A stretch of DNA of 64,000 nucleotides, taken from NCBI RefSeq assembly GCF_003597395.2, contig NC_133770.1, positions 15,551,559 through 15,615,558 of the forward strand, written 5' to 3'. Below are positions 12,170-24,549 of this stretch, in pieces; within the stretch, counting starts at the first letter, position 1, and the number at the start of each line of letters is the position of its first letter. The translations under genes and the position numbers were made by a program. Under the pieces are notes generated by a model. That model saw only the letters and a list, made by a program, of their open reading frames with translations, was not told where the DNA came from and did not search any database. The stretch comes from Chelonoidis abingdonii. Taxonomy: Eukaryota > Chordata > Testudines > Testudinidae.

Positions 12170-14900
12170 CAGGGTGGAATTAATTTAAATCACTAGTCAG
12201 GAAGATACGATTTAATCATGGATTTCTATGTAAAAGTGCATTCTTGTTGGTTGTTATAACCTTAATACGTATTCTTCACAACTCAGATAGATGTGGGTTT
12301 CATTTTTGGAAGGTACACATTATACATTTTTAAAGTGATTTATTTTGAAAACTTTTCAGATTAGTTTTACAGCTATTTCATAAAATGAATGATTTTTTGG
12401 TTATTTCATTTACCAAAGGTAATTGAAGCCGATATTTATGAAGTCATTGGGAGGTGAACTATCTCCAGTTCAAACGGAGGATTTTCTTGCCATGCTGTAT
12501 TAGGAGGAGAACTCATCAGAGACAGACAATTTAAATTGTTTTATTTAACTAAACAACTTATGTATTCTGGATTTTTTTCTCAACACAAACAAAGCAAATT
12601 AAATTTTTTGACCTCAGTAAACATTAAAGTTTTTTAAAATATCAGGTTTGTTTTAGTTAAATTGTTTTTAACTAAATAGTTAAATGAAATATTTAAAAAA
12701 AACCAACCCAAAATTAAATCTACTACGTCAGCCAGGTCAAATCAGAAACTTAAAATATTGGCTTCTGCAGCTAACTTGGTCATCTTCACCTTCATTTTCC
12801 TGTTTGTTCATAATCTGGAAAAGGAAAACAAGCTTTCCTGCTTTTTCAGGTCCCAAATGATTTCTCAGTTTGGAATGAATTAGTCCAAAGGAAGAAAATA
12901 TTCTTTCTAAACTGCAAGAAGAAGCTACTGCTATTAAAAGTGAGTTTATCACTTAAACAGTCTCTGAACCCCAATGCTTAAGTGACTTCCACCAGTTCAC
13001 TGGTGTGACTTTCTTTAAAACATCATCAGCAAACATATATTTCTTGAATGGTTCACCCTTAGCTCTGAAGTTTATTATAGTTGGCATTATGGAGGGATGA
13101 CTGCTGGATGTCCATGTCATTGCCAATTCCTCTTCTTCAGCAGTTAAGATTTGACTCTGATATCGAGTATTGAGAATATTTGCAAGAAAATGAGCTGGAG
13201 ATAGTGCTTGTCCCATTTTTTTTTTAATGCTTCTAATTTAACTCTGTCATTGTATATTTCTCTCTTTAAGATCTCACTCAGTTCCTTCCAAATTTCAACA
13301 GCATCAGCAATAAAACAGCTATTTCCCTGCATTTTGTTCAAGGCTACAGAAATAGACTTCAGGATACTCAGCATGTGTTCAACATTTCTCTTAAGCCCAA
13401 TGTTGAGAACTTTCGCCGTGACAGTGCCATCTGTTTTTACATGATTTTGTTCACAAACTGTCATCAGATTAGGCCAGTTCTTGATGCAGTGCTCACAACA
13501 GTCCACGACTGAGTTCCATCACACATCTTGTGGGAGAGTTTGCTTGGTTCCTCCCACTTTTTTCAGAGCAGCTGCTGCAAAGTGGTTGTTACAGAAGTAT
13601 TTTGCAGTTTCAACAACATTAGTCTTTATTTTTGGAACGCTGAAGTCTTTGGCTAGGAGGTGCATCAAATGAGCACTGCAACAAGATGTTAGCTTGGGAC
13701 TCTCTTCATTCTCTTCTAAATTTCTTCTCATCTTGGATACATTTGCAGCATTGTCTGTGACCAAGCTGCATACTAGACATTTTAATTTTTTTTTCACAGT
13801 TTATTATAGCTTTTACTGCTACTTCTTGTAAGTATTCTGCTGTGTGTGCATTTCCTGATGTACCAGTTGTTTCTGTAAGGAAGACATTCCCTTCTTCTGT
13901 TGTTAAACAAGCATGGACAACAGGATCATTGTGGACATTGCTCTACCCATCAACACTCAGGTTAACAATTTTACCCTCTACACTTTTTGTCTACTGCTCA
14001 ATTTCTCTTTCGTAAAGTTTATCCAGCAATTTGCCTGTGACATCTGCTCTGTTGGGTGGACTGTATCCTGGTCTTAATGGCTGAACCATGATAATGAAGT
14101 GTGGGTTCTCAATCATACGGAAAGGAGTTTGTTTCATAAACAAACTAGGCAATTTTTAATCAATTTCCTCTTTTTGTTATCTGCTGGTTCTTATCACAAA
14201 TTTATCTATGGTTGTTTCTGGATGAGGGAGATTTTTTTTTCCTTTTTGCTACAGGTGATATACTGGGCTATGTGACATACATGATGTGACTGAAACACTA
14301 TCATTGGCAGATAACTCTGAAACTATAGAAAATGATGGTGATCTTAAAGGTGGATCCTGTATGTTGAGGGTGGATTCTTCTAAAAAAAAGTAAGTCAGTG
14401 CAGTTATTTAATTATTATTACCATACTTCTTATTTAGTATTACTCATTGCATTCATTGACACTCAGTACCACTTTAAAGGTGAAATTGTAAAAGGAAGAT
14501 CTGCCTATTTCAGCTATTTATTTTTTTTTATCACAACTGCATCTAAAATGACAGTATCATAGAGTAACAACTATAGTTTTTGCCCATAAATGAGAATTCA
14601 AGAATAGTCCAGAAGGAAGACAGGCAGTTCTTAAGAAAGAAGTGTGAAATAAAAATGTTTACTAACCTGAAGATTCTACATGTTCAGACATGTTCCTTTC
14701 ATCATCTTCAACGTAGCCTCCTGCTGAGGAGGAACACTTCTCAAGTAATGTTGTTTCATCACCGCAACCAGCTTTGCCATTTTTTTTGTTGCACTGTTTT
14801 TGCATTTTTGCACACATGCCTGTTTTACTACCCACAGGTAGAGGAACTTCAATAAAAATATTCCCAATCTATTGTCTTGTTTTACAGCCTGCCTAACCAT
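12170..14900 (-). pseudogene. hAT-family transposase gene, inactivated
   Basis: Minus-strand frames give a hAT transposase in order. A BED-zinc-finger-like start lies at about 14.70-14.90 kb (CVQKCKNSATKKMAKLVA then MKQH). A core segment with LVTDNAANVSKMRRNLEEN and CSAHLMHLLAKD lies at 13797-13522. A middle segment spans 13506-13144. The C-terminal hAT dimerisation region with ASSCSLERIFSSFGLIHS and KLRN is at 12952-12737. Breaks are visible: a stop near 13520, a frame change around 13.2 kb, and a stop at 12953-12955. A donor-like GTTAGT and a TTTTTTTAG acceptor around 14.67/14.38 kb suggest an original intron. The 3' flank runs to a CAGGGTGGAATTAATTTAAATC-like end near 12170. The right end may have been lost. 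Confidence 0.8.
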
Positions 14901-14969
14901 TATAGGTTTTTCCTTCTAGTAAAGCAGAATGGTATTGTAGAATCTCAAATCAATCAAGGCTACACTCAG

Positions 14970-15196
14970 AAAGACCTCAGGAAAAAGTTCCTAAAACTGT
15001 CAGGGTAGTTAAACACTGGAATAAATTGCCTAGGGAGGTTGTGTGATCTCCAATCTCTGAGATATTTAAGAGTAGGTTTAGATAAAATGTCTATCAGGGA
15101 TGGTCTAGACATAGTCTTCCTGCCATGAGGGCAAGGGACTGGACTCGATGACCTCTCGAGGTCCTTCCAGTCCTAGAGTCTATGAAATCTATGAAT
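14970..15196 (+). mobile_element. CR1 LINE 3' end
   Basis: CAGGGTAGTTAAACACTGGA, GCCTAGGGAGGTTGTG and the GACCTCTCGAGGTCC / TCTATGAAATCTATGA terminus are nearly identical to 5815-6005. This is a second member of the same CR1 subfamily, retaining only the last ~230 bp. Confidence 0.92.
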
Positions 15197-15199
15197 CAG

Positions 15200-16350
15200 A
15201 CTTCTTGGAATATGCCTGTACAGTTTCACTTTGTTTCTACTGCTGTCCCTCCATCCTCCACATTTATCTCCGATCTTCTTCACACCTTGTCCAGATCTAT
15301 TCTGCCCCACAATGCATCTATTCATTGAACTTTTTTGATAACTTTGCAACTTTTAGAGAGAGGTAAGGGATTGACTTTTGTGTACAACAAATTTGCAGAG
15401 GGACAGTAGGGTTGACGTCTGTTATTTCTCCACATCTATATATTATTTTAAAAAAACATTTTTCTGTGTAACAAGCACATTATCTCTGGAGACCACAAAT
15501 CCACAGTTTTGAGAACTGTTTCAAACTAAGCATCTCTGGATGGTATCTTCTCTAAACCTGAGCACTGATCGTCATTGATAGATGCAAAAGATTAATCTAT
15601 ACAGGAGCCTGTGGAAACCATACGATTGAGTCCTAATCCATGAAGTATTGGAACTCATTGACAAACTTTTTCTTAAACATTACATGAATATATAGTCTCA
15701 TACTATAGAATTAGAATGTATAATCCCTATTCCATCATGAGATATCTTTGAGCTATAATGTATCTTAATTGAAACTATCTCTAGATAGGTTTTTTCCTCA
15801 AAAAGCAATTTATCAAAGAAATCCAATTTAGATTAAAAAAATCTGATTTTTTTTATTCTTTAAAAATCTTTTTTTTTTTATCCACTCTCTCTACAGTGCC
15901 ACACTGGGGAGGTCCACAGCTTTATTAAGGTTTCTCCTGTAACTACAGAGTAGTGTTCTGGAATGTGAAACCTCTGGAGTTGCAGAATAACAATTCAGGT
16001 GTTAGGGTTTTTGTATATCTGAGAGACAGTTGTAGTTTTTGGAGTTATGTGCAGCAGATTTTCATATTGCTGTAGTTCCATAGTCATTCTTTTTTTTTTT
16101 TTTGGAGGTGGGGAGGGAGGGGGAAATCCAGCCCCAAAGGAAATTAAATACAAAATCTATGAGACTATAGTGTTAATTTTGAAAGTGTAAAGATTTTTTA
16201 ATTAGAACATGGAAAAAGTTAGTTTTCTCCTAGCAATGATTATTCCCTCAGATTACATACATTCTGGGCTAGACTATGTTAGGCATCCTACATGCACTTA
16301 TAAGTGGGAATGAGGGGAGGGTTCAGTGAACCAAATACAATTGTAGTCTT
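15200..16350. other. Unassigned non-coding stretch with T-runs
   Basis: No gene supported. Poly-T tracts occur at about 15848, 15870 and 16088-16103. Confidence 0.4.
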
Positions 16351-16354
16351 TGTG

Positions 16355-17330
16355 TTGATCTTTATTATTAATTGGTTTACCGTAGCACCTTGGCCCGTAG
16401 TCATGGACCAGGACCCCATTGTGCTAGGTGCTGTACAAACACAGAGCAAAAAGATATCTTGCCCCAGAGAGTTTACAGGATAAGATAAGAGACAACTGAT
16501 GCAGACAGACAAATGGGGGACTATGTCAGGACCAGGAGGTAGGCAGCTGGGCCTTGTGGTTGGCATAGGGCCAGGTGCCAGGTCCCCACACCACCTGGGG
16601 TTCAGAATCAGAAGGTCAGGAACTGAGAGTCATATACCAGAAATCAGTCTGGATCAGGATCAAGAAATAAGAGCACACAGTGTTAGGTAAGAAGAAGTAG
16701 GGTGGAGCCCAGCTATATAGACAAATTCCTGTTCCTCCTCCTGACTTAAGTAGGGGAATCAACCCAACCCGGAGCTCTGGTGTTCTGCCAATCAGGCCCA
16801 AGGATGGAGCCTGCTGTCTGAGTTGAGCTTCAGGGAGTTGTAGTTCTGGCTGATGCCAACCAGGTGTTGTGTGCACACTGGGATCCTGTGGACTTTGTTC
16901 CTGCAGGTCATGACATTGAAAAATGAGACAATATTGATTAACATCATAGGCTGTGATCTCAGCTGCCTAGCCATTGTCAAGTATTTTGTAGGCATTATGA
17001 AAAAGAAGATGTTAAGGGGGGAGCTGAAGAAAGATGATGCATTAGTTTTGTGGATGTTTATGGGGGGGGGAGCACAGGAGAAGGTATGAAGGTAACAAGT
17101 GGGCAAAGGAAACTAGAGCTGATATTTCAATAGTGAGTAAGAAATAACACGTAGGGTGGGGATAGGTTATGAAGGGCTGTGAAAGGGAATAGAAGTACTT
17201 TGTGTTTGATGTGTTAGAAAAGGGGGAATGGAGGGATGAAAAGAGAGGGTCACATGGTCAGGGTGAAGGGCTAGGAGAATGATCTTTATAGCAGCAGAGC
17301 CAGTGCCAAGCACTCCAGATTGGAGATGTT
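16355..17330 (+). repeat. Long amniote interspersed repeat, interrupted
   Basis: The left part (16355-16523) has GACCCCATTGTGCTAGG..GCTGTACAAACACAGAG and AGAGACAACTGATGCAGACAG. After a gap it resumes at about 16913 with AATGAGACAATATTG, CTAGCCATTGTCAAG and TTTGTGGATGTTTATGG. It goes on to GTCACATGGTCAGGG and GAATGATCTTTATAGCAGCAG. This is the most complete of five copies in the window (others near 19676, 47415, 47900 and 58254). I do not assert a family name. Confidence 0.6.
16525..16912. mobile_element. LTR-like insertion inside the amniote repeat
   Basis: This ~385-bp segment interrupts the host repeat. Its outer ends read TGTCAGGACC and GGTCATGACA, i.e. TG...CA with a short inverted repeat, as in LTRs. 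It also carries a TATATA box near 16714. A clean target-site duplication is not seen, so solo-LTR status is tentative. Confidence 0.4.
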
Positions 17331-17723
17331 GTGCTACAGGTGTACAATACCACAAAGCAAGTGGTATAATCAACTTGAGTGCATAAACGGAAGAGTTAAA
17401 TACATGAGACTCTATTTTAAACTAGGTTCCTTTTATTAAGGACAGTGATAGTAAAAAATTAAACAATTTTAAGTGGGTTTCATATATTTTTATATAAATT
17501 TTCAATTCAATTTAGATGAGGGAAAATTAGGAATTGGGAGGAGCAGTTGCGATTTTCAGCATTTTAGCTTTTCAAGCTAGATACTCTGCAAACTGATGTC
17601 AGGGTTGCCTTGTTGCTCTATAAGGTCTCTTTGTTGTAGAATTCCCGTAGTAATCGGCATTTCTCTCTCTGCTAGCTCATTCCTTTGAGGACGTGGAGGA
17701 CAGAATAACTGAAATCATTCTGA

Positions 17724-17765
17724 CAGGTTTCAGAGAGGTAGCTGTGTTAGTCTGTATCCCAACAG
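17724..17765 (+). repeat. Fragment of a dispersed reptile repeat
   Basis: CAGGTTTCAGAGAGGTAGCTG followed by TGTTAGTCTGTATCC matches a sequence very common in turtle genomes. A piece probably from another part of that repeat, AATCCTGTGGCACCTTATAG then ACTAATAGACGTTTTGGAGC, lies at 33704-33753. Confidence 0.55.
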
Positions 17766-18009
17766 CCTGGCATCTGGAGCGGCCAAACTGACCTGGACTA
17801 GGAACGATGCCTTTTTAATTTTTCTGTGGCCTATTCTATAACGCTTCATAAACCATAACATAGTCCTTGTGTCATACTCCCCAAAATAATTCAGTGCTCT
17901 TGATAGGAGAGGTCAGATCCTTCAGCCCTGATCATGTTGTTTTGCACCACTCTGGCAGGAAAAAGCAGTGTTAAAGCAGGTTTAATTGTCTATCAAGGGA
18001 ATTCTGAGT

Positions 18010-18150
18010 AATAGGGCTGACTGACAAACTTCAATTTAAACTGCTTTTTGATGGAAAACTGGGTTTTTGACTAAATTATTTTTTTAAAAAGTTTCTGCTT
18101 TCTTTAGAAAACGTTGAGTTTTTGTCAATTATGCTGCCCCACTGCCCCAT
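18010..18150. repeat. Second copy of AGGGCTGACTG / GATGGAAAA repeat
   Basis: See the inverted counterpart at 10730-10900; AGGGCTGACTGACAAAC is followed by TTTTTGATGGAAAACTGGG and TTTTTGAC runs. Confidence 0.45.
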
Positions 18151-18732
18151 AGGAATTATATTTCAGTTGCCTCAAGTCTCCACTCTCTTCTGTGGATGAG
18201 GTTCCCTAGCTGGAGTTTATCTCTCAGAATGCACAGTGGCCAGGTATGTCTCTGATGCACAGCCTTCCCTCTCTGAGTCAGTCACTCGGTGTATTTTTTT
18301 TAAAATAACTGTTCATTTAGGAAGTCTGAACAAGTTTCCAGATCATTCCTGTACTCTTTCTGTTCCAAGAAGCATGAGATGATCTCCTCAGATGTTTCTG
18401 TTTTTACTCATTGACCATTTGGTCCCATAAACTAAATTAAGCAAGAAGGCATGATAGGGTTGCCACTGCTGCTCACATTCAGAGCATTGTAAGGTATGAG
18501 GCCCCGCTCAGTATTGCCAACAACCAAGCATGCACTATTTACTCACAAATGCATGTTTAGATTGACTTATTAGTCAATGTAATGTACACAATAATTGTAC
18601 TATGGCAATTGTACTAAGGCTGATGAATGTTTAAATTTATGATTTTTAGAAAAAAAATTATGGAACATGTTATTTATTAGGAAAAATAATTCATAGTAAA
18701 CAGATGAGAAGTGTAGGGAAAAGGTAGGGGGT

Positions 18733-18830
18733 AAGTTTTCAAAGGTGCCTAAGTGACTTAGGAGCCTGGATTCAAATTTCAAAATGGCTTAGGTGCTTAG
18801 GAGCCTAAGTCTCATTTGAAATTAGTTCAG
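18733..18830. repeat. Foldback amniote repeat
   Basis: TTTTCAAAGGTGCCTAAGTG / ACTTAGGAGCC is followed by CTTAGGTGCTTAGGAGCC / TAAGTCTCATTTGAAAT, an imperfect inverted repeat. Related pieces are at 33630-33830 and 44380-44450. Confidence 0.55.
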
Positions 18831-19675
18831 GTTCCTGAGTCAGTTAAGCACCAAAGCCTAGGTGTTGTTTCAGCATCAGTTCAATTTAGTTAAAAGCAGC
18901 CAGGCTATCTGCAAAGTACAGCAGCTGGGCTGGGAGAAAGGGAGACTGTAGTTTTTAGCCTCTGAACCATAGTATTTATTTTAAAAAAATAATTGAAAAT
19001 AGGGAAAATAAAAATGTTTACCATCTCCCCTCCCCCACTTCCTTATCTTCATCTGTCTCATTTACAAACTTGGTTATGGCATTATGTAATGACAATCAAT
19101 GAGCTGTCATTCAGCATCAGCTTCCACATGGGTTTTCCATGCAAAGGCAATGAAATTGTGAAATAGTATTCAGGGTGAGTGACAGAAATAAAATGTTTCC
19201 ATCTTCCATACTCCTAGGGACAGCCCCAAAGCCCACTGAAGTTAAAGGAAAGATTCCTGTTGGCTTAAGTGGACTGTGGATTGGCCCCCAGACCGTAGGT
19301 CAGTTCTTAACTTTCTGATTGCTAAACTTGGCCTCCAGACATACACAATTTTTGATGGTAAACTGGCAGACTATCGTTCCTCCTTAGAAAACAATAATCT
19401 CTCACTCTCCCAGGGAGAAGAATCTCTTTCTCTCCATCTGAGTGGAATATCCACCAGCTTTTCCAAACAATACTGTCAAATCTCCATTCCACCAAATAAG
19501 AAAGCAAATTTTCAATACATTCCAGCAAACAAAGGCAAACTCCCTTTCTTCATGCTCTCTTTCTGCAGTTTGTCTTTCAAGAACCTCCACTTCCTTTACC
19601 CACAAAGCTAATTTTGCTACTATATTTCTCAATCTGTGACTTTGAATTTGGCTCACACAGGTCGCCTGTTAATAT

Positions 19676-19810
19676 TCATATTACAGTAGCACTCAGAGGT
19701 CCCACTCAGGATCAGGGCTCCACCATGCTGGGCACTGTCCAGACATAGGTGTAAACAGTCTCTGTTCACAAGCACTTACAATCAAAGACATATGGGAAGA
19801 GGGCAACAGT
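19676..19810 (+). repeat. Copy of the GTGCTAGGCACTGTACAAACAC amniote repeat
   Basis: CAGTAGCACTCAGAGG, GGATCAGGGCTCCACCATG, CTGGGCACTGTCCAGACATAG and AGCACTTACAATCAAAGAC follow the same order as the copy at 16355. Confidence 0.55.
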
Positions 19811-19829
19811 AATAAGGTCACATGGACCA

Positions 19830-21980
19830 GCTATGTGTGCGACTTGATGGTTAAAACTCATTGCGGGATGAAGGGTTGGGGTGGAAGAAGGTATGTGGAA
19901 AAACGCTGGTGAAAGGAGTAAGGGAAGAAAGGGTTTATGCGGGGGGAGGGGTAGCTTTGGGGGGGTGATCTGTTGATGGAGATGAAAGGCAGGGTGAGAG
20001 AGATGTCCTGGCTTTAGGTAGGAAGGGGCTGAGAGGAAAAAGGTAGAAGGAGGGGTGTATGGTTCCAGGTCTGAGGAAGGATGGGCTGCAGAAGGATGGA
20101 GGTGCAGTGGGGGATAAAAGGAAGTAGCTGATCACTGTATCTGAGCAAAAATCAGCAATAAATAGCCCGTTGATATTGCAGGCAGTTGGGAAAGTGTGTG
20201 GTGGAGCCTGTTGCCCCAGACTGAGTCTATTGGTCTAGTGGAGCCATGGAGGGGTACTCGGGTCCTTGGTGCTTCTCATACATGCTGGACTAACTAGTCT
20301 GCATCTCCCATCTTTCCCCTGTCTCTCATATCTAGTATTCTCCTAGATCATCTAATTCAGTCTCTCTTTGTGTGTCTTATGTGAAATGGGGACTGCAGTA
20401 TTTCCCCCAGTTTCTGTTAAATGCGGGTTTGAAATTCATGCTTTATTCCTGTCCTAATTCAGTGCCAATTGATGGAGACCCTGTTTTTGTTCTCAGAATT
20501 CAAACCAACCCAATATGTAAATATTATATGCTGATTTGTTTCTGCAGCTCTATTATCTCTTCCAGTGAATGAAAGACCTCTTTGTAGTTTTGATGATTAG
20601 ATTGGTGATTAGATCTGTACTCTGTAGGTGATCTTACAGGTATCACAGTTCCAAAAAAGGCCCAACCAGTCATATAGAACGTGACTTTAAGCAATTAGTG
20701 TACAAAGCTTTGTTTTATTTATCAGCAATGACTATCACATAGTAGTTGTAGGGAATGTTTTAATCATCATTTCATAACATCCTGTATTCGTTAGAATTTA
20801 TTTTTGAAAGTACATAAGAGTAGCTAAATCTGGCATATTTTACTTATGTGTGTAGTGAATGGGACTGCTCATGTGAGTAGTATATGTAGGATTTAGCCCA
20901 ATATGGAGCTATTAAATGACATCATACAGGTGCTTTCTGTTTTCAAGGTAGTCATTGTATGTAGGACTGAATAGATTCTGAGTGGTCCACTCTATTACAT
21001 GTTTTATGCTGGTTTAGCTCCATTGTTTTCAGTGTAACAAAGTGGAAAACTGTCCTCAATCTGAAGTCTGAGTAATTTATAGTGAATGAATTTTGAGGTC
21101 AATCTCCGATGATTATGCAGAATAGATACCAAAAGCTGTTGGGCTTCAGTGAATTGTATTATTTGGAAACCTATACAGATGTGCATCAGTAACTGTACAG
21201 CACTGCTTCCCTCTGACTTATTTGTATAATGTCTGTATAATTTGAAATAGCAGCACATGAAAAGAAAGCAGTATATTTTAGCTCACTAAAAATAATATGA
21301 AGTATTTTATCATCAGAGAATTGTTACTTGCTACCAGTATTTAATTCAAGCCTAATATTTGTCAGTCTCCAAATACTACTACAATATGAGGATGAAATCC
21401 TCTGAATTCATTTCCTGTTAGCTCATGTTCGTTTTCAGAAGACTTTATCTTATCAATAAGTCAATGGTAATGTCAGAATGCAATGATTCTGCTACAGTAG
21501 ATGCCAGCAAAACTCATTAAACTGGATTTACAAGCAGATACAGTGGAGGCAGAGTTGGTTGGAAGCTGATAAAGGGCTTGTGGGTCAGTTATTCAGAGGT
21601 TTCATTTTTGATGTATTATGGAGGCTGCTGCTTTATCCTGACATGAATGAAATTAAAGTTGTGTCCTTCCTTTATTTACACCAGTTCTGCTTTTGGTTTA
21701 TACACAAGGTGTACAAACATGTCTGATTTTAGGAAAGAAGTGTCTCGTTACTGCATTATGTGATGTCATAACCTGTAGAGTTGCCTGGCAAAGCATGTAA
21801 CAAAGAAACTGAGTCTCATACCTGGGTTTACATGACAGTATCAGTGTGGCCCATTACTTCAATATTGTGCATTTCCTAAAAACTATTCTCCTGGAATAAT
21901 AAAAATCTTAGCCACTTCAATGAAATTTTGTTGGACAGTTTCAGAAACCCACACTTCTGAGTTCTTTTCTTCTGAGTACA
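19830..21980. other. Unassigned non-coding stretch
   Basis: No gene supported. A purine-rich G/A segment lies at 19860-20120. Confidence 0.4.
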
Positions 21981-21984
21981 ATGT

Positions 21985-22120
21985 TTGGTATGTGTGGCTC
22001 AGGGGATTGGTAACATGATATAAAACCTTTCATCTGTAGGTCACCAGCTTGAATTTGACCCAGGTTAGTAGGGACTGCAAGTCATTACCATCTGTTAACT
22101 GTTGCCTGGATTATGTGAAA
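21985..22120 (+). repeat. tRNA-derived SINE, old copy
   Basis: TGTGGCTCAGGGGATTGGTA (A-box region), GGTCACCAGCTTGAATTTGA (B-box region) and CCCAGGTTAGTAGGGACTG form a tRNA-like head and body. It is diverged and distinct from the SINE at 6753. Confidence 0.5.
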
Positions 22121-22149
22121 TAAATTGGAGGAATTAGTCCCATTCCTAA

Positions 22150-23450
22150 TAAACAGGGTGTTTGTGTCCCGAAAACTACTACCACAATTGTCAATATCCC
22201 TGTCTGCACTTTTAGCTAAGGGGCTGAGTAAGGGCTGAATACTTGTACAAGTGGGAACTCTCAGCACACACACCAAAGAGTTAAGAATTTCAGGTTGCTG
22301 CTTGTGTTGTATTTATTCTAAAAATAAACACAGGCCTTCAGCTTCCTTTGCCTTTTGTATCTTTCATGAGCACTAATTTAAAATAAAAAACACCAATGAC
22401 ATACTTTCTGACAGATGTGGTAATCTTAAAGGTTTCTATATGTTTTAAAAGCATTCCTTTCTGTCTATCTTTAGTCATAATAGACTACAACTTCTGTCAT
22501 TATAATTTGTGTGGGTCCATTGAAATGAGCAAAGCTATGCTGAGTTACACCAGATGGCGATTTGGCCAATGATAATCCATGTTAGGAACACTCCCTAAGT
22601 AAATCATTTTTTGTGGGCTTGACTCAATTATGCTTTTTGAAAAAAACCCACAAAAAACAGTCATCAGCTTTTGCAGAAGTAATGAGTGAATTCTCTGCAA
22701 TTTCAAGGACTTCTTTATTCTGTTCACCCCTCTTATTCTCATGTGTTATACCTTCTTAACATATATAGCGGTAGCAACACAGAAATTATTCAGTATATAG
22801 AGAATCTCGCATAACATCTTCCAGCTGAGGAACTTGAAGCATTTTACCAATGTGAATGCACTAAATTGCAAAATGCTTCTTGTGGATTGTGATTAATCTT
22901 TTTGAAAAAACCTATGTCACTTAGGAACCTAGATCCCATTGTTTATTCAGTGGGACTAATTTCTTAAATGATTTAAGTGCTTTTGAAAACATTATCTTAT
23001 CAAATCATCCCAAACTCCTGGCAATAGAACCTTTATATCACCCCCTTCCTTACCATTTTGCATTCTTCATAAACTGGATAATAAAGTGTGTGCATGCACA
23101 TATGAGTTTCTGTACCTATGCCAGTAACCCTAAACTGTATATGTTCATCATTCACTCTGCATGTTCCTATCCCAGTATTCCTATATATTGCACCACTGGA
23201 GACAGCACTTCACTCTGGGGGCCAAAGGAAAATGCCAAAGACATATCAAAAGGAGAGGGGGGGATTCAAGTGTGATGCACAGCATCAAATAATTTAAAAG
23301 AAACCCATGGGGCTAGTGCAGACAACAATGGCTACACTTCGACCTAAACATATCTTACACAAAAAATACAACTTTGGAATATTGGGCTCAGTTTGTTTAT
23401 GTTTAACTTTTACATCTAATATAATTCAAATGAAAATGTTATTGCCTGTT
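22150..23450. other. Unassigned non-coding stretch
   Basis: No gene supported. A half foldback unit (CCATTGAAATGAGCAAAGC .. ACACCAGATGGCGATTTGGCC) is at 22517-22567. Confidence 0.4.
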
Positions 23451-23453
23451 AAG

Positions 23454-23581
23454 GGCCAGATTGTGTCATGGTAGTTCATGTTTAGTACTACCTTATTCTG
23501 TGAGGCGTCCCATTGAAATCAATGGGAATAATTGAGGAGTAACTTACTATTCAACATGAGCAAGGCTCGCCAAGTCTGGCC
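23454..23581. repeat. Palindromic amniote repeat
   Basis: GGCCAGATT at the left end pairs with AAGTCTGGCC at the right end, and the centre is CCCATTGAAATCAATGGG (23509-23526), itself almost a perfect palindrome. The structure is that of a short foldback MITE. Confidence 0.7.
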
Positions 23582-23679
23582 ATTAGCCTTTGAACACTGA
23601 CAATAGATACTTACATGGCTTCGCCTAGCATAGCATCTGCACTCCTGAGAATCTTTAAAGTATTTATCTTAACAACGTA

Positions 23680-23850
23680 CCTGTGTGGTGGGTAAGTGCT
23701 ATTATCCCCATTTTACAGATGGGGAATTGAGGCACAGAAAGAGAGAGAGTGACCTCCCCAAGCTCACAGAAGGAATCTGGGACAGAGCAGAGAACTGAAC
23801 CCAGGTTCCTTAGCCCCAGATAAGCACCAGTGTCACCAGGCTATCCTGTC
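23680..23850 (-). repeat. MIR SINE, reverse orientation
   Basis: ATTATCCCCATTTTACAGAT, GGGGAATTGAGGCACAGAAAG, GAGTGACCTCCCCAAGCTCA and TGAACCCAGGTTCCTTAGCC are the reverse complement of MIR tail-to-head order. A nearly full-length copy. Confidence 0.9.
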
Positions 23851-24269
23851 TCTCATTTAGGGCTACATTGTGTCACAGAATCACAGACTACAGTAAAAAA
23901 CTAGACCGTTGCTGTGCTGCCTGAGGGGTACCTAAGGGAAGGAATTGTGACTCCCTGTTTCTCTCTGGCTCCAAGGGGTGGTAATTTTCAGCTAGCTAGG
24001 TGTAGTAGCAGGAGCAAACTCCTCGGCCCTCTGGCTCGAGGTCTGGGGAGGAAATGGAGGAACATAAGGGCTTTTGGTCTTATTCCCCATTATCCCCCTG
24101 CACAGGTGTGCAGCTCAAGGTATAATCAGGCCTTTAGAGTGGAAGTCACCCATGTGTAGTGTTGTATTAATTTAGATGGAATATAGGGGCCCAAAGGGTC
24201 AAAAGTGTGAACATTACGCAGTACCTGTCCAACATTAAATGGAGTTAAACAAGGTTCAGGGTTTGTTAT

Positions 24270-24545
24270 ACAGAGACCTCAGCCTGCTGACAGAAGAAGC
24301 AATGGTCTCAAGTTGCAGTGGGCAGGGGTCTAGGTTGGATATTAGGAAACACTATTTCACTGGGAGGATGGTGAAGAACTGGAATGGGTTACCTAGCGAG
24401 GTGTAGGAATCTCCATCCTTAGAGGTTCTTAAGGCCCAGCTTGACAAAGCCCTGGCTGGGATGATTTAGTTGGTGTTGGTCCTGCTTTGAGCAGGGGGTT
24501 GGACTAGATGATCTCCTGAGGTCTCTTCCAACCCTAATCTTCTAT
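24270..24545 (+). mobile_element. CR1 LINE 3' end, different subfamily
   Basis: TCTAGGTTGGATATTAGGAA, GTGAAGAACTGGAATGGGTT and GGTCCTGCTTTGAGCAGGG lead to TCTTCCAACCCTAATCTTCT then ATG. The order is that of a CR1 C-terminus plus 3' UTR. It differs from the copies at 5.7 and 15.0 kb, so it belongs to another subfamily. Confidence 0.92.
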
Positions 24546-24549
24546 GCTT

